This document shows positions 55,307 through 63,765 of a stretch of 64,000 bases of DNA, one piece after another (within the stretch, counting starts at the first letter, position 1; every line of letters starts with the position of its first letter). Below the pieces are notes generated by a model. The model ran no database searches. It saw only the letters and a list, made by a program, of their open reading frames with translations, and had not been told where the DNA came from. The translations under genes and the position numbers were made by a program. Source of the stretch: an uncultured Clostridia bacterium (GTDB lineage: Bacteria > Bacillota > Clostridia > Oscillospirales > Acutalibacteraceae). The stretch covers positions 62,001 through 126,000 of the forward strand of contig CAMMVF010000005.1 in NCBI GenBank assembly GCA_946500295.1. The letters run 5' to 3'.

Positions 55307-56248
55307 ATGGGAGAATATGAAAAAGCATATCTCTATTTTGATACGAACGCTTTAGAATGCCGTCATTCTGGAAAATCGTTATTTCTTTCTCGTTTTACTG
55401 TAAGCTCCTTATATTATGAAATTGAAGATTTAATAAGCACTATGGGTTTGAGAGATAAAGTGGAAATATGCATACCTGAAATAGTGTGGTTTGAACTTCA
55501 AGAACATTTAGTAAGTCACTATAGATCAGAAAAAACATCTATGGAAACAAAAATTGCTTCTTTTAGAAAATCATTTGGTAATTTAGCAGAGGTTACATAT
55601 GAATGAAAGATTGTAGAACAGAATCAGAATACACGAATTATGTGACTACCATTGCTCAAGATTTTCTCGAAAATCCACGAGTAAGTGCTAAGATTATACC
55701 TTGCCCTAAAGATGAAGATACTATGCAGCAGATTATTGGCCAAGCGGTTAATTCTGTAAAGCCGTTTAGAACTGCAAAAGCAAACGGCAAGGAATATAGA
55801 CGCCGGATTTAAGGATGCTCTGATATTTAATACTTTACTTAAACATACAGAAAACCAACTCGGCATTTTTATTTCTAACGATAGTGATTTTTCAGAGCTT
55901 TTCAACGAAAAACATAATAAAAATTTGAAAATGTGTAATGCTGCGAAGGATGTTCAAATGATATTGTCTCGTGAATTCAATGTAATATCTACAGATATGA
56001 TTGAAGGAATTTTGAAGACAGACAATTATTTAATGCAACGAATACTGTCTGAATGTGAACTTGATGAAAACGCTCAAGTATATAACATAAAAATTCTATC
56101 GTGTGAATCGATAGAAGATAGTTACAATGTGAATTTTGTAGCAATGATTAATGGTCTAAATCAATCTTTTGACATTACATATAACATTAATGCTAACGAA
56201 CTATTAGAGGCTTCCTATGAACCTTTTGAAGAAGGAGAAGACAAGTGA
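55307..56248 (+). pseudogene. PIN domain protein (DUF4935-like) broken by two frameshifts
   Basis: Three frames together form one PIN-type nuclease of about 313 residues. The first (55307-55606) has YLYFDTNALE and PEIVWFELQEHL; the second (from about 55600 to 55806) KDCRTESEYTNYV; the third (to 56248) DAGFKDALIF and FISNDSDFSELF. The expected acids Asp, Glu, Asp, Asp are all present. One shift is near 55600, where losing a G from a TGG codon would explain GAATGAAAG. The other is near 55795 and returns to the first frame. It sits between hsdM and hsdS, with GGGAGTGAATAACA before its ATG, and two bases separate it from hsdS. Confidence 0.75.
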
Positions 56249-56249
56249 G

Positions 56250-56780
56250 ATGATTACGGTTGCACGATTGTGTGAATATATAGATATAAATCCCAAAGAA
56301 ACTCTTTCGAAAGGAACGATAGCAAAAAAAGTATCAATGGATAAGCTTCAACATTTTTGTAGAGATGTACCCGAGTACGAATGGGCGGAATTTTCAGGTG
56401 GTGCAAAGTTTAGAAACGAAGATACCATTATGGCAAGAATTACTCCTTGCCTTGAAAATGGGAAAACCGCACTTGTCAACATTTTGGAACCAGGCGAGAT
56501 TGGCTTTGGTTCAACTGAGTTTATTGTATTTCGAGCAAAAAAAGGCTACACCACACCTGATTTTGTGTACTATCTTGTGAAAAGTCCGATTGTCAGAGAT
56601 TCTGCGATTAAATCTATGGTTGGTTCATCAGGCAGACAACGAGTACAGACAGATGTTGTTCAAAATTTGGAGATATCTTTTCCAGATCTGTGCGAACAGG
56701 AAAAAATCGCAGATATTTTGAAAACTTTTGATGACAAAATTGAGCTAAATAATAAGATAAACAATAATTTAGCGGCTTAG
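56250..56780 (+). CDS. hsdS: type I specificity subunit, N-terminal half only (switched-off hsdS)
   Basis: A 176-residue half S subunit. It contains one target recognition domain (VARLCEYIDINPKETLSKG ... FRNEDTIMARITPCLENGK ... GSTEFIVFRAKKG) and the first half of the central helix (EQEKIADILKTFDDKIELNNKINNN). It then runs through the 15-bp site at 56758 into Leu-Ala-Ala and stop. Complete S subunits continue with a second domain. That second half lies just downstream on the opposite strand (56777-57375). ATG 56250 is two bases after the PIN stop. Half subunits can sometimes dimerise, so activity is not excluded. Confidence 0.9.
   Translation: MITVARLCEYIDINPKETLSKGTIAKKVSMDKLQHFCRDVPEYEWAEFSGGAKFRNEDTIMARITPCLENGKTALVNILEPGEIGFGSTEFIVFRAKKGYTTPDFVYYLVKSPIVRDSAIKSMVGSSGRQRVQTDVVQNLEISFPDLCEQEKIADILKTFDDKIELNNKINNNLAA
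56758..56772 (+). repeat. hsdS recombination site 1
   Basis: TAAACAATAATTTAG, plus orientation, inside the central helix codons of the first hsdS (NNNL). Cassette A starts immediately to its right. Followed by CGGCTTAGAGTTCAATGT, shared with site 4 with one change. Confidence 0.9.
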
Positions 56781-57375
56781 AGTTCAATGTCGGATACATC
56801 AAGCTCGCCGGACATAAGTTTTGGTAAAAGGGAATCTCGCAATTCAGCAAGTTTGGTGTTTTCGACGATATTTTTCTCATATTGTGACATTAAAGCACCA
56901 GCAACAGATTCAAATTCAGTGAGAATAGAATCATCAGGTAACAATACAGTTACTTTGTTCATATCACCTTGTGTTATAAGTGGCTGTGTAGAACCACGAT
57001 TCATAGATGAATAATCAATTTTTTTAAGAATTTGATAGGTATATTCATAATAATGACTTGTAATTACGAGCGTATTATCAGATGTCCAACAAGGTGAACT
57101 GAATCTTTGTATAACACCATGTGTACCTACTCTACCTGTCACAAGAATTTTATCTGCATGGTTAGCTTCATTGGTAAATCCCATAATTGAAGCGGCTCCA
57201 ACTATAGGAATACTAATATTGTCTGTACGTATAGAGGATTTCATTGGTGGGCGTTTACCACTTGAAACAAACGCTATATCAGATAATGTTACGTATTTCC
57301 AAGATTCTGGGCAAATTCCGCCAGACATTGAAAAATCTTCAAACCAAGATTGATAAAGAGCTGATACTTGCTGCT
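56773..57375 (-). other. invertible hsdS cassette A (silent orientation)
   Basis: This 603-bp segment lies between oppositely oriented 15-bp sites. On the minus strand it encodes, without its own start, EQQVSALYQSWFEDF and a full second recognition domain ending MSGELDVSDIEL. Turning it round joins 56250-56772 to this frame: 523 plus 599 bases equals 1122 bases, or 373 residues and a stop, in frame. The intact hsdS at 58488 has exactly the same length. Confidence 0.9.
56777..57328 (-). CDS. hsdS: silent hsdS 3' half (second recognition domain)
   Basis: A minus-strand frame of 183 residues beginning at an internal Met. It encodes the second target domain of an S subunit (PESWKYVTLSDIAFVSSGKRPP ... 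GRVGTHGVIQRF ... STQPLITQGDMNKVTVLLP) and the closing helix AELRDSLLPKLMSGELDVSDIEL. The frame in fact continues upstream to the 15-bp site at 57376. There is no ribosome site before the Met and it opposes the operon, so it is probably not expressed in this orientation. It is a storage cassette for inversion. Confidence 0.85.
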   Translation of the reverse strand: MSGGICPESWKYVTLSDIAFVSSGKRPPMKSSIRTDNISIPIVGAASIMGFTNEANHADKILVTGRVGTHGVIQRFSSPCWTSDNTLVITSHYYEYTYQILKKIDYSSMNRGSTQPLITQGDMNKVTVLLPDDSILTEFESVAGALMSQYEKNIVENTKLAELRDSLLPKLMSGELDVSDIEL

Positions 57376-57390
57376 CTAAATTATTGTTTA
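57376..57390 (-). repeat. hsdS recombination site 2
   Basis: TAAACAATAATTTAG on the minus strand, followed on that strand by AGCAGCAAG, the beginning of cassette A. It is the inverted partner of the site at 56758. Confidence 0.9.
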
Positions 57391-57414
57391 CTACTCAATA
57401 ACATAACTCTCATC

Positions 57415-57446
57415 AACGGCGGGAGTTTACCAAAGGAACTGCCGTT
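57415..57446 (+). terminator. hairpin between the cassette and the recombinase
   Basis: AACGGC (57415-57420) and GCCGTT (57441-57446), with inner AGTT/AACT, form a stem followed by a loosely T-rich GTTCGTCGTTCTCTTT. It could end transcripts of a switched-on first hsdS. Confidence 0.4.
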
Positions 57447-57486
57447 GTTCGTCGTTCTCTTTAAATAAAAATTAAGGAGAATGAAT

Positions 57487-58473
57487 ATGAAACAGATAAT
57501 TATTAATGAAATTGTTCAAGATATGTTGCCATATCTAAATAATTTACAGATTGAAAAACTTCAAATGGTGCTACAACACGCATTATTTGCAGTGAAAGTT
57601 GAAGCTGACGAACAATGTAAATCTGAAAATAAACAGAGAGATCTTGTAGAACTGTTCCTTGCTGCAAAGCGAATAGAGGGATGTTCTGAAAAGTCCTTAA
57701 AATATTATAAAGCTACCATTGAAACTATGATTAATAGTATAGGCAAAGAAGTTAATCAGATTATGACCGATGATTTAAGGACATACCTTACAGACTATCA
57801 AAAAAGGAAGAATTCAAGCCGTGTTACCATTGATAATATTCGACGAATACTTTCAAGTTTTTTCTCTTGGTTAGAGGACGAGGACTATATTATTAAAAGC
57901 CCTGTAAGAAGAATACATAAAGTAAAAACAGCTACAAATATCAAAGAAACTTATACGGATGAAGCTTTGGAGTTGTTGCGTGATAACTGTACTGAATTGC
58001 GAGATTTAGCAATGATCGATATGCTTGCTTCAACAGGAATGCGTGTCGGTGAAATGGTACTGCTTAATCGTGAGGACATAAACTTTAATGAGCGAGAGTG
58101 TGTTGTTTTTGGTAAGGGAGATAAGGAAAGAATAGTTTATTTTGATGCCCGAACAAAAATTCATTTGCTTAATTACCTTGAAAGCAGAAATGATGATGAA
58201 CCTGCATTGTTTGTTTCGCTCAGGGCTCCGCATAACAGACTTAAGATTGGCGGAATTGAAACACGTTTGCGTGAGATGGGGAAACAACTTGATATCAACA
58301 AGGTTCACCCTCACAAGTTCAGGCGTACACTTGCAACTATGGCAATAGACAAAGGAATGCCCATTGAGCAATTACAACAGCTCTTGGGGCATAGGAAAAT
58401 AGATACGACCTTGCAGTACGCAATGGTCAAACAGAGCAATGTAAAGATTGCTCATCGAAAATACATCGGATAG
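57487..58473 (+). CDS. tyrosine recombinase, probable hsdS invertase
   Basis: A 328-residue tyrosine site-specific recombinase. Residues 55-150 are the SAM-like core-binding domain (LVELFLAAKRIEGCSEKSLKYYKATIETM). The catalytic domain has Arg in STGMRVGEM, HKFRR (HxxR), LGHRKIDTTLQYAMV with the second His and the nucleophilic Tyr. Its place between the two hsdS genes, which carry four copies of a 15-bp inverted motif, makes it the likely agent of their rearrangement. I chose ATG 57487, seven bases after AAGGAG; ATG 57481 is too close. It lies in the same direction as, and is coupled to, the next hsdS. Confidence 0.92.
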   Translation: MKQIIINEIVQDMLPYLNNLQIEKLQMVLQHALFAVKVEADEQCKSENKQRDLVELFLAAKRIEGCSEKSLKYYKATIETMINSIGKEVNQIMTDDLRTYLTDYQKRKNSSRVTIDNIRRILSSFFSWLEDEDYIIKSPVRRIHKVKTATNIKETYTDEALELLRDNCTELRDLAMIDMLASTGMRVGEMVLLNREDINFNERECVVFGKGDKERIVYFDARTKIHLLNYLESRNDDEPALFVSLRAPHNRLKIGGIETRLREMGKQLDINKVHPHKFRRTLATMAIDKGMPIEQLQQLLGHRKIDTTLQYAMVKQSNVKIAHRKYIG

Positions 58474-58487
58474 AGAGGATAACGATT

Positions 58488-59609
58488 ATGGCTGAATGGC
58501 AGACTGTTAGACTTGGAACGATAGTTTCAACAAATCAAAACACTTATTCTCCAAAAGAGGATTGGCAGTTTGTAAATTACTTGGATACTGGAAATATTAC
58601 AATGAATCGAGTTAATGAAATACAATGCATCAACACATTAACGGATAAGCTGCCGAGCAGGGCAAGAAGAAAAGTTAAATCGAATAGTATTATTTACTCA
58701 ACGGTACGACCGAACCAGTTGCACTATGGAATTATTAAAGAACAGCCTGAGAATTTTTTAGTATCAACTGGATTTGCAGTAATTGATGTTGATTTTGAGA
58801 AAGCAGTTCCTGATTACATCTATTATGCTTTAACACAGCAGGAAGTTACTGAACATTTACAAGCGATTGCAGAGCAGAGTGTGTCTGCTTATCCTTCTAT
58901 AAAACCTTCAGATATTGAGAATTTAGAACTTCTTCTTCCTGACAAAAATACACAGAGAAAGATTGTAGCTATTCTCAGGTCAATAGATGAAAAAATAAAA
59001 CAGAACAATGAAATAAACAATAATTTAGAGCAGCAAGCGATGGCTATTTTTGATAATATGTTTCCTGCCATTTCAAAGGGTTCTTGCACTATTGGAAACT
59101 ATATAACACCAAAAAGAGGCAAAGGTTTGCTTTCGAAAAACGCTGTTTGGGGTGATGTGCCAGTAGTTGCAGGTGGATTAGAACCAGCAACCTACCATAA
59201 TGTGGCAAACACACAATCTCCTGTACTTGCGATTTCTGCTTCAGGAGCTAATGCTGGATATGTAAGCTTATGGAATACTCCCATTTGGTCATCAGATTCA
59301 TCTTATATTGACAGTACAATGACAGATGATGTTTATTTCTGGTATGTCTTATTAAAGAAAAGACAACAAGAGATTTTTGACGCACAAACAGGCTCGGCTC
59401 AGCCACATATTTACCCTCAACATATAGCTTCAATGCCTATAAATGAGTTAAACACAGATGATATCAGTAAGTTCACAGGTATCGTTGCCCAATTTTTCGA
59501 AGCATTAGGACACAACAAAAAAGAAAACGCTCTTTTAGTTGCTTTAAGAGATACTCTATTACCAGAGTTAATGTCTGGTGAGCTTGATGTTTCTAACATT
59601 GAACTTTAA
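58488..59609 (+). CDS. hsdS: type I specificity subunit, complete (active orientation)
   Basis: A full 373-residue HsdS with two recognition domains. Domain 1 (1-150) includes AEWQTVRLGTIVSTNQNTYSPKEDW and SNSIIYSTVRPNQ. The central helix (RKIVAILRSIDEKIKQNNEINNNLEQQAMAIFDNMFP) contains the 15-bp site. Domain 2 (about 200-345) includes CTIGNYITPKRGKGL and SGANAGYVSLWNTPIW. The end MSGELDVSNIEL is nearly identical to cassette A's end. It sets which sequence HsdM methylates. Its domains differ from both halves in the first locus. RBS GAGAGGATAACGATT. Confidence 0.94.
   Translation: MAEWQTVRLGTIVSTNQNTYSPKEDWQFVNYLDTGNITMNRVNEIQCINTLTDKLPSRARRKVKSNSIIYSTVRPNQLHYGIIKEQPENFLVSTGFAVIDVDFEKAVPDYIYYALTQQEVTEHLQAIAEQSVSAYPSIKPSDIENLELLLPDKNTQRKIVAILRSIDEKIKQNNEINNNLEQQAMAIFDNMFPAISKGSCTIGNYITPKRGKGLLSKNAVWGDVPVVAGGLEPATYHNVANTQSPVLAISASGANAGYVSLWNTPIWSSDSSYIDSTMTDDVYFWYVLLKKRQQEIFDAQTGSAQPHIYPQHIASMPINELNTDDISKFTGIVAQFFEALGHNKKENALLVALRDTLLPELMSGELDVSNIEL
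59014..59028 (+). repeat. hsdS recombination site 3
   Basis: TAAACAATAATTTAG, plus orientation, in the central helix codons of the complete hsdS, followed by AGCAGCAAG as at site 2. Confidence 0.9.
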
Positions 59610-59613
59610 GCCG
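59029..59613 (+). other. invertible hsdS cassette B (active orientation)
   Basis: A 585-bp segment between opposite 15-bp sites, carrying the second recognition domain of the complete hsdS. If inverted, the gene would read NNNLAA and stop, exactly as the first hsdS does now, giving a 182-residue half subunit. Confidence 0.85.
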
Positions 59614-59628
59614 CTAAATTATTGTTTA
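59614..59628 (-). repeat. hsdS recombination site 4
   Basis: TAAACAATAATTTAG on the minus strand, followed on that strand by CGGCTTAAAGTTCAATG, matching the flank of site 1. It lies just after the complete hsdS. Confidence 0.9.
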
Positions 59629-59669
59629 CTCTATTTTAACATTATTAATTCACCCAAGGGGGTATTTTT

Positions 59670-62219
59670 ATGTCAGCCTTTTACACCGAAGCCTCATACG
59701 AAAATTCAATAATTGAGCTTTTCAGAAATGATTTAGGCTACGAATACGCTTACGGACCGGAAGTGCCAAGAGATTTTAACAGCCCCTTGTATGAGGAAAT
59801 CCTTATCGACTCCCTCTATAGCTTGAACAGAGGCTTGCCCGATGATGCGATTCAGGACGCTTTGTTCAAGCTTAAAAACTTTGAAAACGGTGAGCTTGTG
59901 CAGAAAAACGCAGTGTTTATGGATTATCTGCAAAACGGTGTTCCTGTAAGATATTTTGTTGACGGTGAGGAGCGTTCTTCTATCGTCTATCTTGTTGACT
60001 ATAAAAATCCCGACAATAACTCCTTTATAATTGCCAATCAGTGGACCTTTATTGAGAACAGCAATAAACGCCCTGATATAATTCTCTTTTTGAACGGCTT
60101 GCCGGTTGTGCTGGTTGAGCTGAAGTCACCCTCGCGTGAAGAAACCGACGCATCCGAAGCATATCTGCAGATAAGAAACTATATGCAGGAAATACCGTCG
60201 ATGTTTATTTATAATGCAATCTGCGTAATGAGTGACCAGTTGACTTCAAAAGCAGGCACAATAACATCGGGTGAAGACCGCTTTATGGAGTGGAAAACCA
60301 AAGATGGCAGCTACGAAAACACACAGTACGCAACCTTTGACACATTCTTTGAGGGTATTTTTCAAAAAGAAAGATTCCTTGATATACTTAAAAACTTTAT
60401 CTGCTTTTCTAATGAGGGTATAAATCAATTTAAAATTCTCGCAGGTTATCATCAGTATTTCGCAGTCAGAAAAGCAATTGAATCAACAAAACACGCAACA
60501 GTCTCTGACGGTAAGGGCGGTGTGTTCTGGCACACACAAGGCAGCGGAAAATCTCTGTCTATGGTGTTTTACGCCCATCTTCTGCAGGAGGAGCTTGAAA
60601 GTCCAACTATTGTAGTTCTGACAGACAGAAACGACCTTGACGACCAGTTGTACGGACAGTTTGCAAAGTGCAAAGCATTTTTGCGGCAGGAGCCTATGCA
60701 TGCTGAAAGCCGTGAGCACCTGAAAACACTGCTTGCAGGCAGACAAGCTAACGGTATTATTTTTACGACTATGCAAAAATTTGAGGAGTCGGAAGAGCCT
60801 CTGTCGGAACGCAGAAACATAGTCGTAATGGCTGATGAAGCACACCGTGGACAATACGGTTTAAAAGAAAGGCTCGATCCGAAAACCGGTAAAATTATAA
60901 AAGGAACGGCAAGAATTATCAGAAACAGTCTGCCGAATGCGACATATATCGGCTTTACAGGTACTCCCATTTCCTCTAAGGACAGAAGCACCCGAGAAGT
61001 TTTTGGCGATTACATAGATATATATGATATGACGCAGGCGGTAGAGGACGGCGCAACCAGACCTGTATATTATGAAAGCCGAGTTATAAAGCTGAAATTA
61101 AATCAAGCTACATTGAAGCTGATTGATGATGAATACGACTTGATGGCGCAAAATGCCGACCCTGAGGTTATTGAAAAAAGCAAGCGTCAACTCGGACAGA
61201 TGGAGGCTGTGCTCGGTAACGATGAAACAATAGATTCTCTTGTCACCGACATTCTCGACCATTATGAAAATTACAGAGAAAATCTGCTGACGGGTAAAGC
61301 GATGATAGTTGCCTATTCTCGCCCGATTGCTATGAAAATATATAACCGAATTTTGCAACTGCGACCCTCGTGGGGTGAAAAAGTTGCAGTCGTTATGACT
61401 GAAAGCAATAAGGACCCTGAGCAGTGGCGTAAGATTATCGGAAATAAGCACCACAAAGAAGAGCTTGCTAAGAAATTCAAGGATAACAACAGTCCGCTTA
61501 AAATCGCAATTGTTGTTGATATGTGGCTTACAGGCTTTGATGTGCCGTCGCTTGCAACTATGTATGTGTACAAGCCTATGTCGGGTCATAACCTTATGCA
61601 GGCAATTGCAAGAGTTAACCGTGTTTTCAAAGACAAGGAAGGCGGTCTTGTCGTTGACTATATAGGCATTGCAACGGCTTTGAAGCAGGCAATGAATGAT
61701 TACACCACCCGAGATAAAAAGAATTATGGCGATACGGACGTATCAAAGGTTGCGTATCCGAAATTTCTTGAAAAACTATCCGTATGCCGGGATTTGTTTC
61801 ACGGCTTTGATTACAGCAAATTTGCTTCAGGCAGTGACTTGGAAAGAGCAAAAACAATAAGCGGTGCTGTGAACTTTATTCTTGCACGAGAAAAAGAAAA
61901 GGATAAAGATATTTTCATAAAAGAAGCTTTGCTTCTGCGCCAGGCTCTATCCCTTTGCGCTTCACTGGTTGAAGAATCATTGAGATTTGAAGCGGCTTTC
62001 TTTGAAGCTGTAAGAGTGATGATTAATAGAATCATCAACGGCGGAGAAGGAAAGAAAATTTCTCTGCCCGAAATGAACGAAAGAATCAATGAGCTGTTAA
62101 AGCAGAGCATTAAGAGTGAAGGTGTAATAAATCTTTTTTCTGATGTCAAAGAGGAATTCTCTCTGTTTGACCCGAAATTTCTTGAAGAAATAGCTAATAT
62201 GAAACAAATGAAATTTTGA
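59670..62219 (+). CDS. hsdR: type I restriction subunit R, main part (frameshifted near the end)
   Basis: An 849-residue HsdR lacking only its C-terminal domain. The PD-(D/E)xK nuclease region has ELKSPSREETDASEAYLQIRNY (about residue 150). The translocase has Walker A HTQGSGKSLSM (about 290), MADEAHRGQYG (about 387), FTGTPIS, and the C-terminal helicase motif NLMQAIARVNRVFKDK (about 640). After EEIANMKQ the frame shifts: MKF and stop, whereas the continuing homology EILKKLIAEQV is in the next frame (62216-62701). About 13 bases appear lost. Without the tail, assembly with HsdM may fail. RBS AAGGGGGTATTTTT. Confidence 0.9.
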   Translation: MSAFYTEASYENSIIELFRNDLGYEYAYGPEVPRDFNSPLYEEILIDSLYSLNRGLPDDAIQDALFKLKNFENGELVQKNAVFMDYLQNGVPVRYFVDGEERSSIVYLVDYKNPDNNSFIIANQWTFIENSNKRPDIILFLNGLPVVLVELKSPSREETDASEAYLQIRNYMQEIPSMFIYNAICVMSDQLTSKAGTITSGEDRFMEWKTKDGSYENTQYATFDTFFEGIFQKERFLDILKNFICFSNEGINQFKILAGYHQYFAVRKAIESTKHATVSDGKGGVFWHTQGSGKSLSMVFYAHLLQEELESPTIVVLTDRNDLDDQLYGQFAKCKAFLRQEPMHAESREHLKTLLAGRQANGIIFTTMQKFEESEEPLSERRNIVVMADEAHRGQYGLKERLDPKTGKIIKGTARIIRNSLPNATYIGFTGTPISSKDRSTREVFGDYIDIYDMTQAVEDGATRPVYYESRVIKLKLNQATLKLIDDEYDLMAQNADPEVIEKSKRQLGQMEAVLGNDETIDSLVTDILDHYENYRENLLTGKAMIVAYSRPIAMKIYNRILQLRPSWGEKVAVVMTESNKDPEQWRKIIGNKHHKEELAKKFKDNNSPLKIAIVVDMWLTGFDVPSLATMYVYKPMSGHNLMQAIARVNRVFKDKEGGLVVDYIGIATALKQAMNDYTTRDKKNYGDTDVSKVAYPKFLEKLSVCRDLFHGFDYSKFASGSDLERAKTISGAVNFILAREKEKDKDIFIKEALLLRQALSLCASLVEESLRFEAAFFEAVRVMINRIINGGEGKKISLPEMNERINELLKQSIKSEGVINLFSDVKEEFSLFDPKFLEEIANMKQMKF

Positions 62220-62701
62220 AGAAGCTGATTGCAGAGCAGGTTTCGGTTTACAGAAAAACAAATGTTGTAAAGTCTGAAAAGTTCAGCGAAATTATACAGT
62301 CTGCTATGAATCGTTATCTGAACGGAATGCTTACAAATGAAGAGGTAATTGAGGAGCTGCTGAATCTTGCAAAGCAAATTGCAAATGCACAGCAGGAAGG
62401 CGATAATCTCGGGCTGAATTCAGAGGAACTCGCTTTTTATGATGCACTGACAAAGCCTCGTGCGATTAAGGATTTTTATGAAAACGAAGAGCTGATAGCA
62501 ATCACCAAAGAGCTTGCCGATGCGCTGAGAAAAAACAGGACTATTGACTGGCAAAAGCGAGAATCCGCAAGAGCCAAAATGAGAATGATGATTAAAAAGC
62601 TCCTCAGGAAACACAAGTATCCGCCGGAGGAAATTCCCGAGGCAATAGATGTCGTTATGACTCAGTGTGAGCTCTGGACGGATAATGTGATGGAGGTATA
62701 G
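62216..62701 (+). pseudogene. C-terminal part of HsdR in a shifted frame
   Basis: A 161-residue frame continuing HsdR: KKLIAEQVSVYRKTNVVKSEKFSEIIQ, DALTKPRAIKDFYENEELIAITKELADALRKN, WQKRESARAKMRMMIKKLLRKHKYPPEEIPEA. This is the usual helical end of type I R subunits. A TTG at 62216 overlaps the TGA of the main part, so re-initiation is possible in principle, but no ribosome site is visible. Most likely a broken gene end. Confidence 0.75.
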
Positions 62702-62703
62702 AT

Positions 62704-63765
62704 ATGGACGCTCAAAAATGTAATATATATCGAATTTTAAATGGGGACAGGCAGTTTATCATTCCTGTATATCAGAGGTATTATACTTGGAATATAGAAC
62801 AGTGTGATAGACTGTGGAATGATATTGTCAATATGCAAATTCAGAATAAATCCGGACACTTTGTAGGTTCAATAGTAAATATTGCTGAAAAAACAGGTCC
62901 TGGAGTTTTGGAAAAATATATGATCATCGATGGTCAACAGCGTATGACCACTTTAACTTTGATGTTAGTTGCTTTAAGAAACTATTCTGCTGATCATAAA
63001 GAGGATAAAAGTATTAATTTTAAGCAAATTGAAAATGTCCTCTTAAAAAACGAATATGAAAACGGCGATGAACGCTATAAATTACTTCTGACTGAAACTG
63101 ATAGAAATACTTTGATTACTTTGATTGAGCGTAAGCCTTTAACGGAAGCGGATGAAAATTCCCGACTTTTTAGGAATTATCAGTACTTTGAAGATAAGGT
63201 TAACTCGTTGGTTTTAAAGCCTGCTGAAGTTTATGAATCTATCGGTAAATTGCAAATTGTTAATATTACGCTTGACCGTGCAATGGATGACCCGCAGGCG
63301 ATCTTTGAAAGCTTGAACTCAACAGGAAAAGAACTCTCAGAATCAGATTTGATTCGCAATCATATTTTAATGGGATTGCCAAATGATGAGCAAACATATA
63401 TTTATGAGCATTATTGGCGGCCTATGGAGCTTCTCTTTGAGTTTGATAAGCAAGAGTCAGTAATGGATAGGTTTTTCAGAGACTATATCACTATGAATCT
63501 TACGAAAATTCCTAAAATTAATAAGGTGTATGATGAATTTAAGTTGTACCATAACAACTGTGAATTTAGCACTGTAGAAGATTTTTGTAAAGACTTATAT
63601 ACATACGCTAAATATTACACTGATATTGTGTTCTGCAAAAGCGGAGTTTCCGATTTTGATGTATTGTATAAGGATATTAATGCGTTAAGAATGGAAGTTG
63701 CGCTGCCTTTCCTGTTGAAGATACATAATGATTATAGTGGCTCAGTTGTCAAGACAAAAATCTAA
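62704..63765 (+). CDS. DUF262 (GmrSD-like) protein, truncated by an IS end
   Basis: A DUF262 protein of 353 codons. The nuclease-like signature IIDGQQRMTTLTLMLVAL is at about residue 78, after FIIPVYQRYYTWN, and PQAIFESLNSTGKELSESDLIRNHILM at about 200. Full relatives run to about 600-700 residues with a C-terminal HNH (DUF1524) domain, as in type IV enzymes that cut modified DNA. Here homology ends near RMEVALPFLLKIHNDY (about 344). From about 63738 the sequence looks like the end of an insertion sequence, which supplies the last codons. RBS GGAGGTATAGAT. Probably inactive for cleavage. Confidence 0.8.
   Translation: MDAQKCNIYRILNGDRQFIIPVYQRYYTWNIEQCDRLWNDIVNMQIQNKSGHFVGSIVNIAEKTGPGVLEKYMIIDGQQRMTTLTLMLVALRNYSADHKEDKSINFKQIENVLLKNEYENGDERYKLLLTETDRNTLITLIERKPLTEADENSRLFRNYQYFEDKVNSLVLKPAEVYESIGKLQIVNITLDRAMDDPQAIFESLNSTGKELSESDLIRNHILMGLPNDEQTYIYEHYWRPMELLFEFDKQESVMDRFFRDYITMNLTKIPKINKVYDEFKLYHNNCEFSTVEDFCKDLYTYAKYYTDIVFCKSGVSDFDVLYKDINALRMEVALPFLLKIHNDYSGSVVKTKI

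Noticed and set aside
56614-56880. Antisense frame across the hsdS cassette junction
   Set aside because: It arises from the inversion joint and matches no S-subunit segment.
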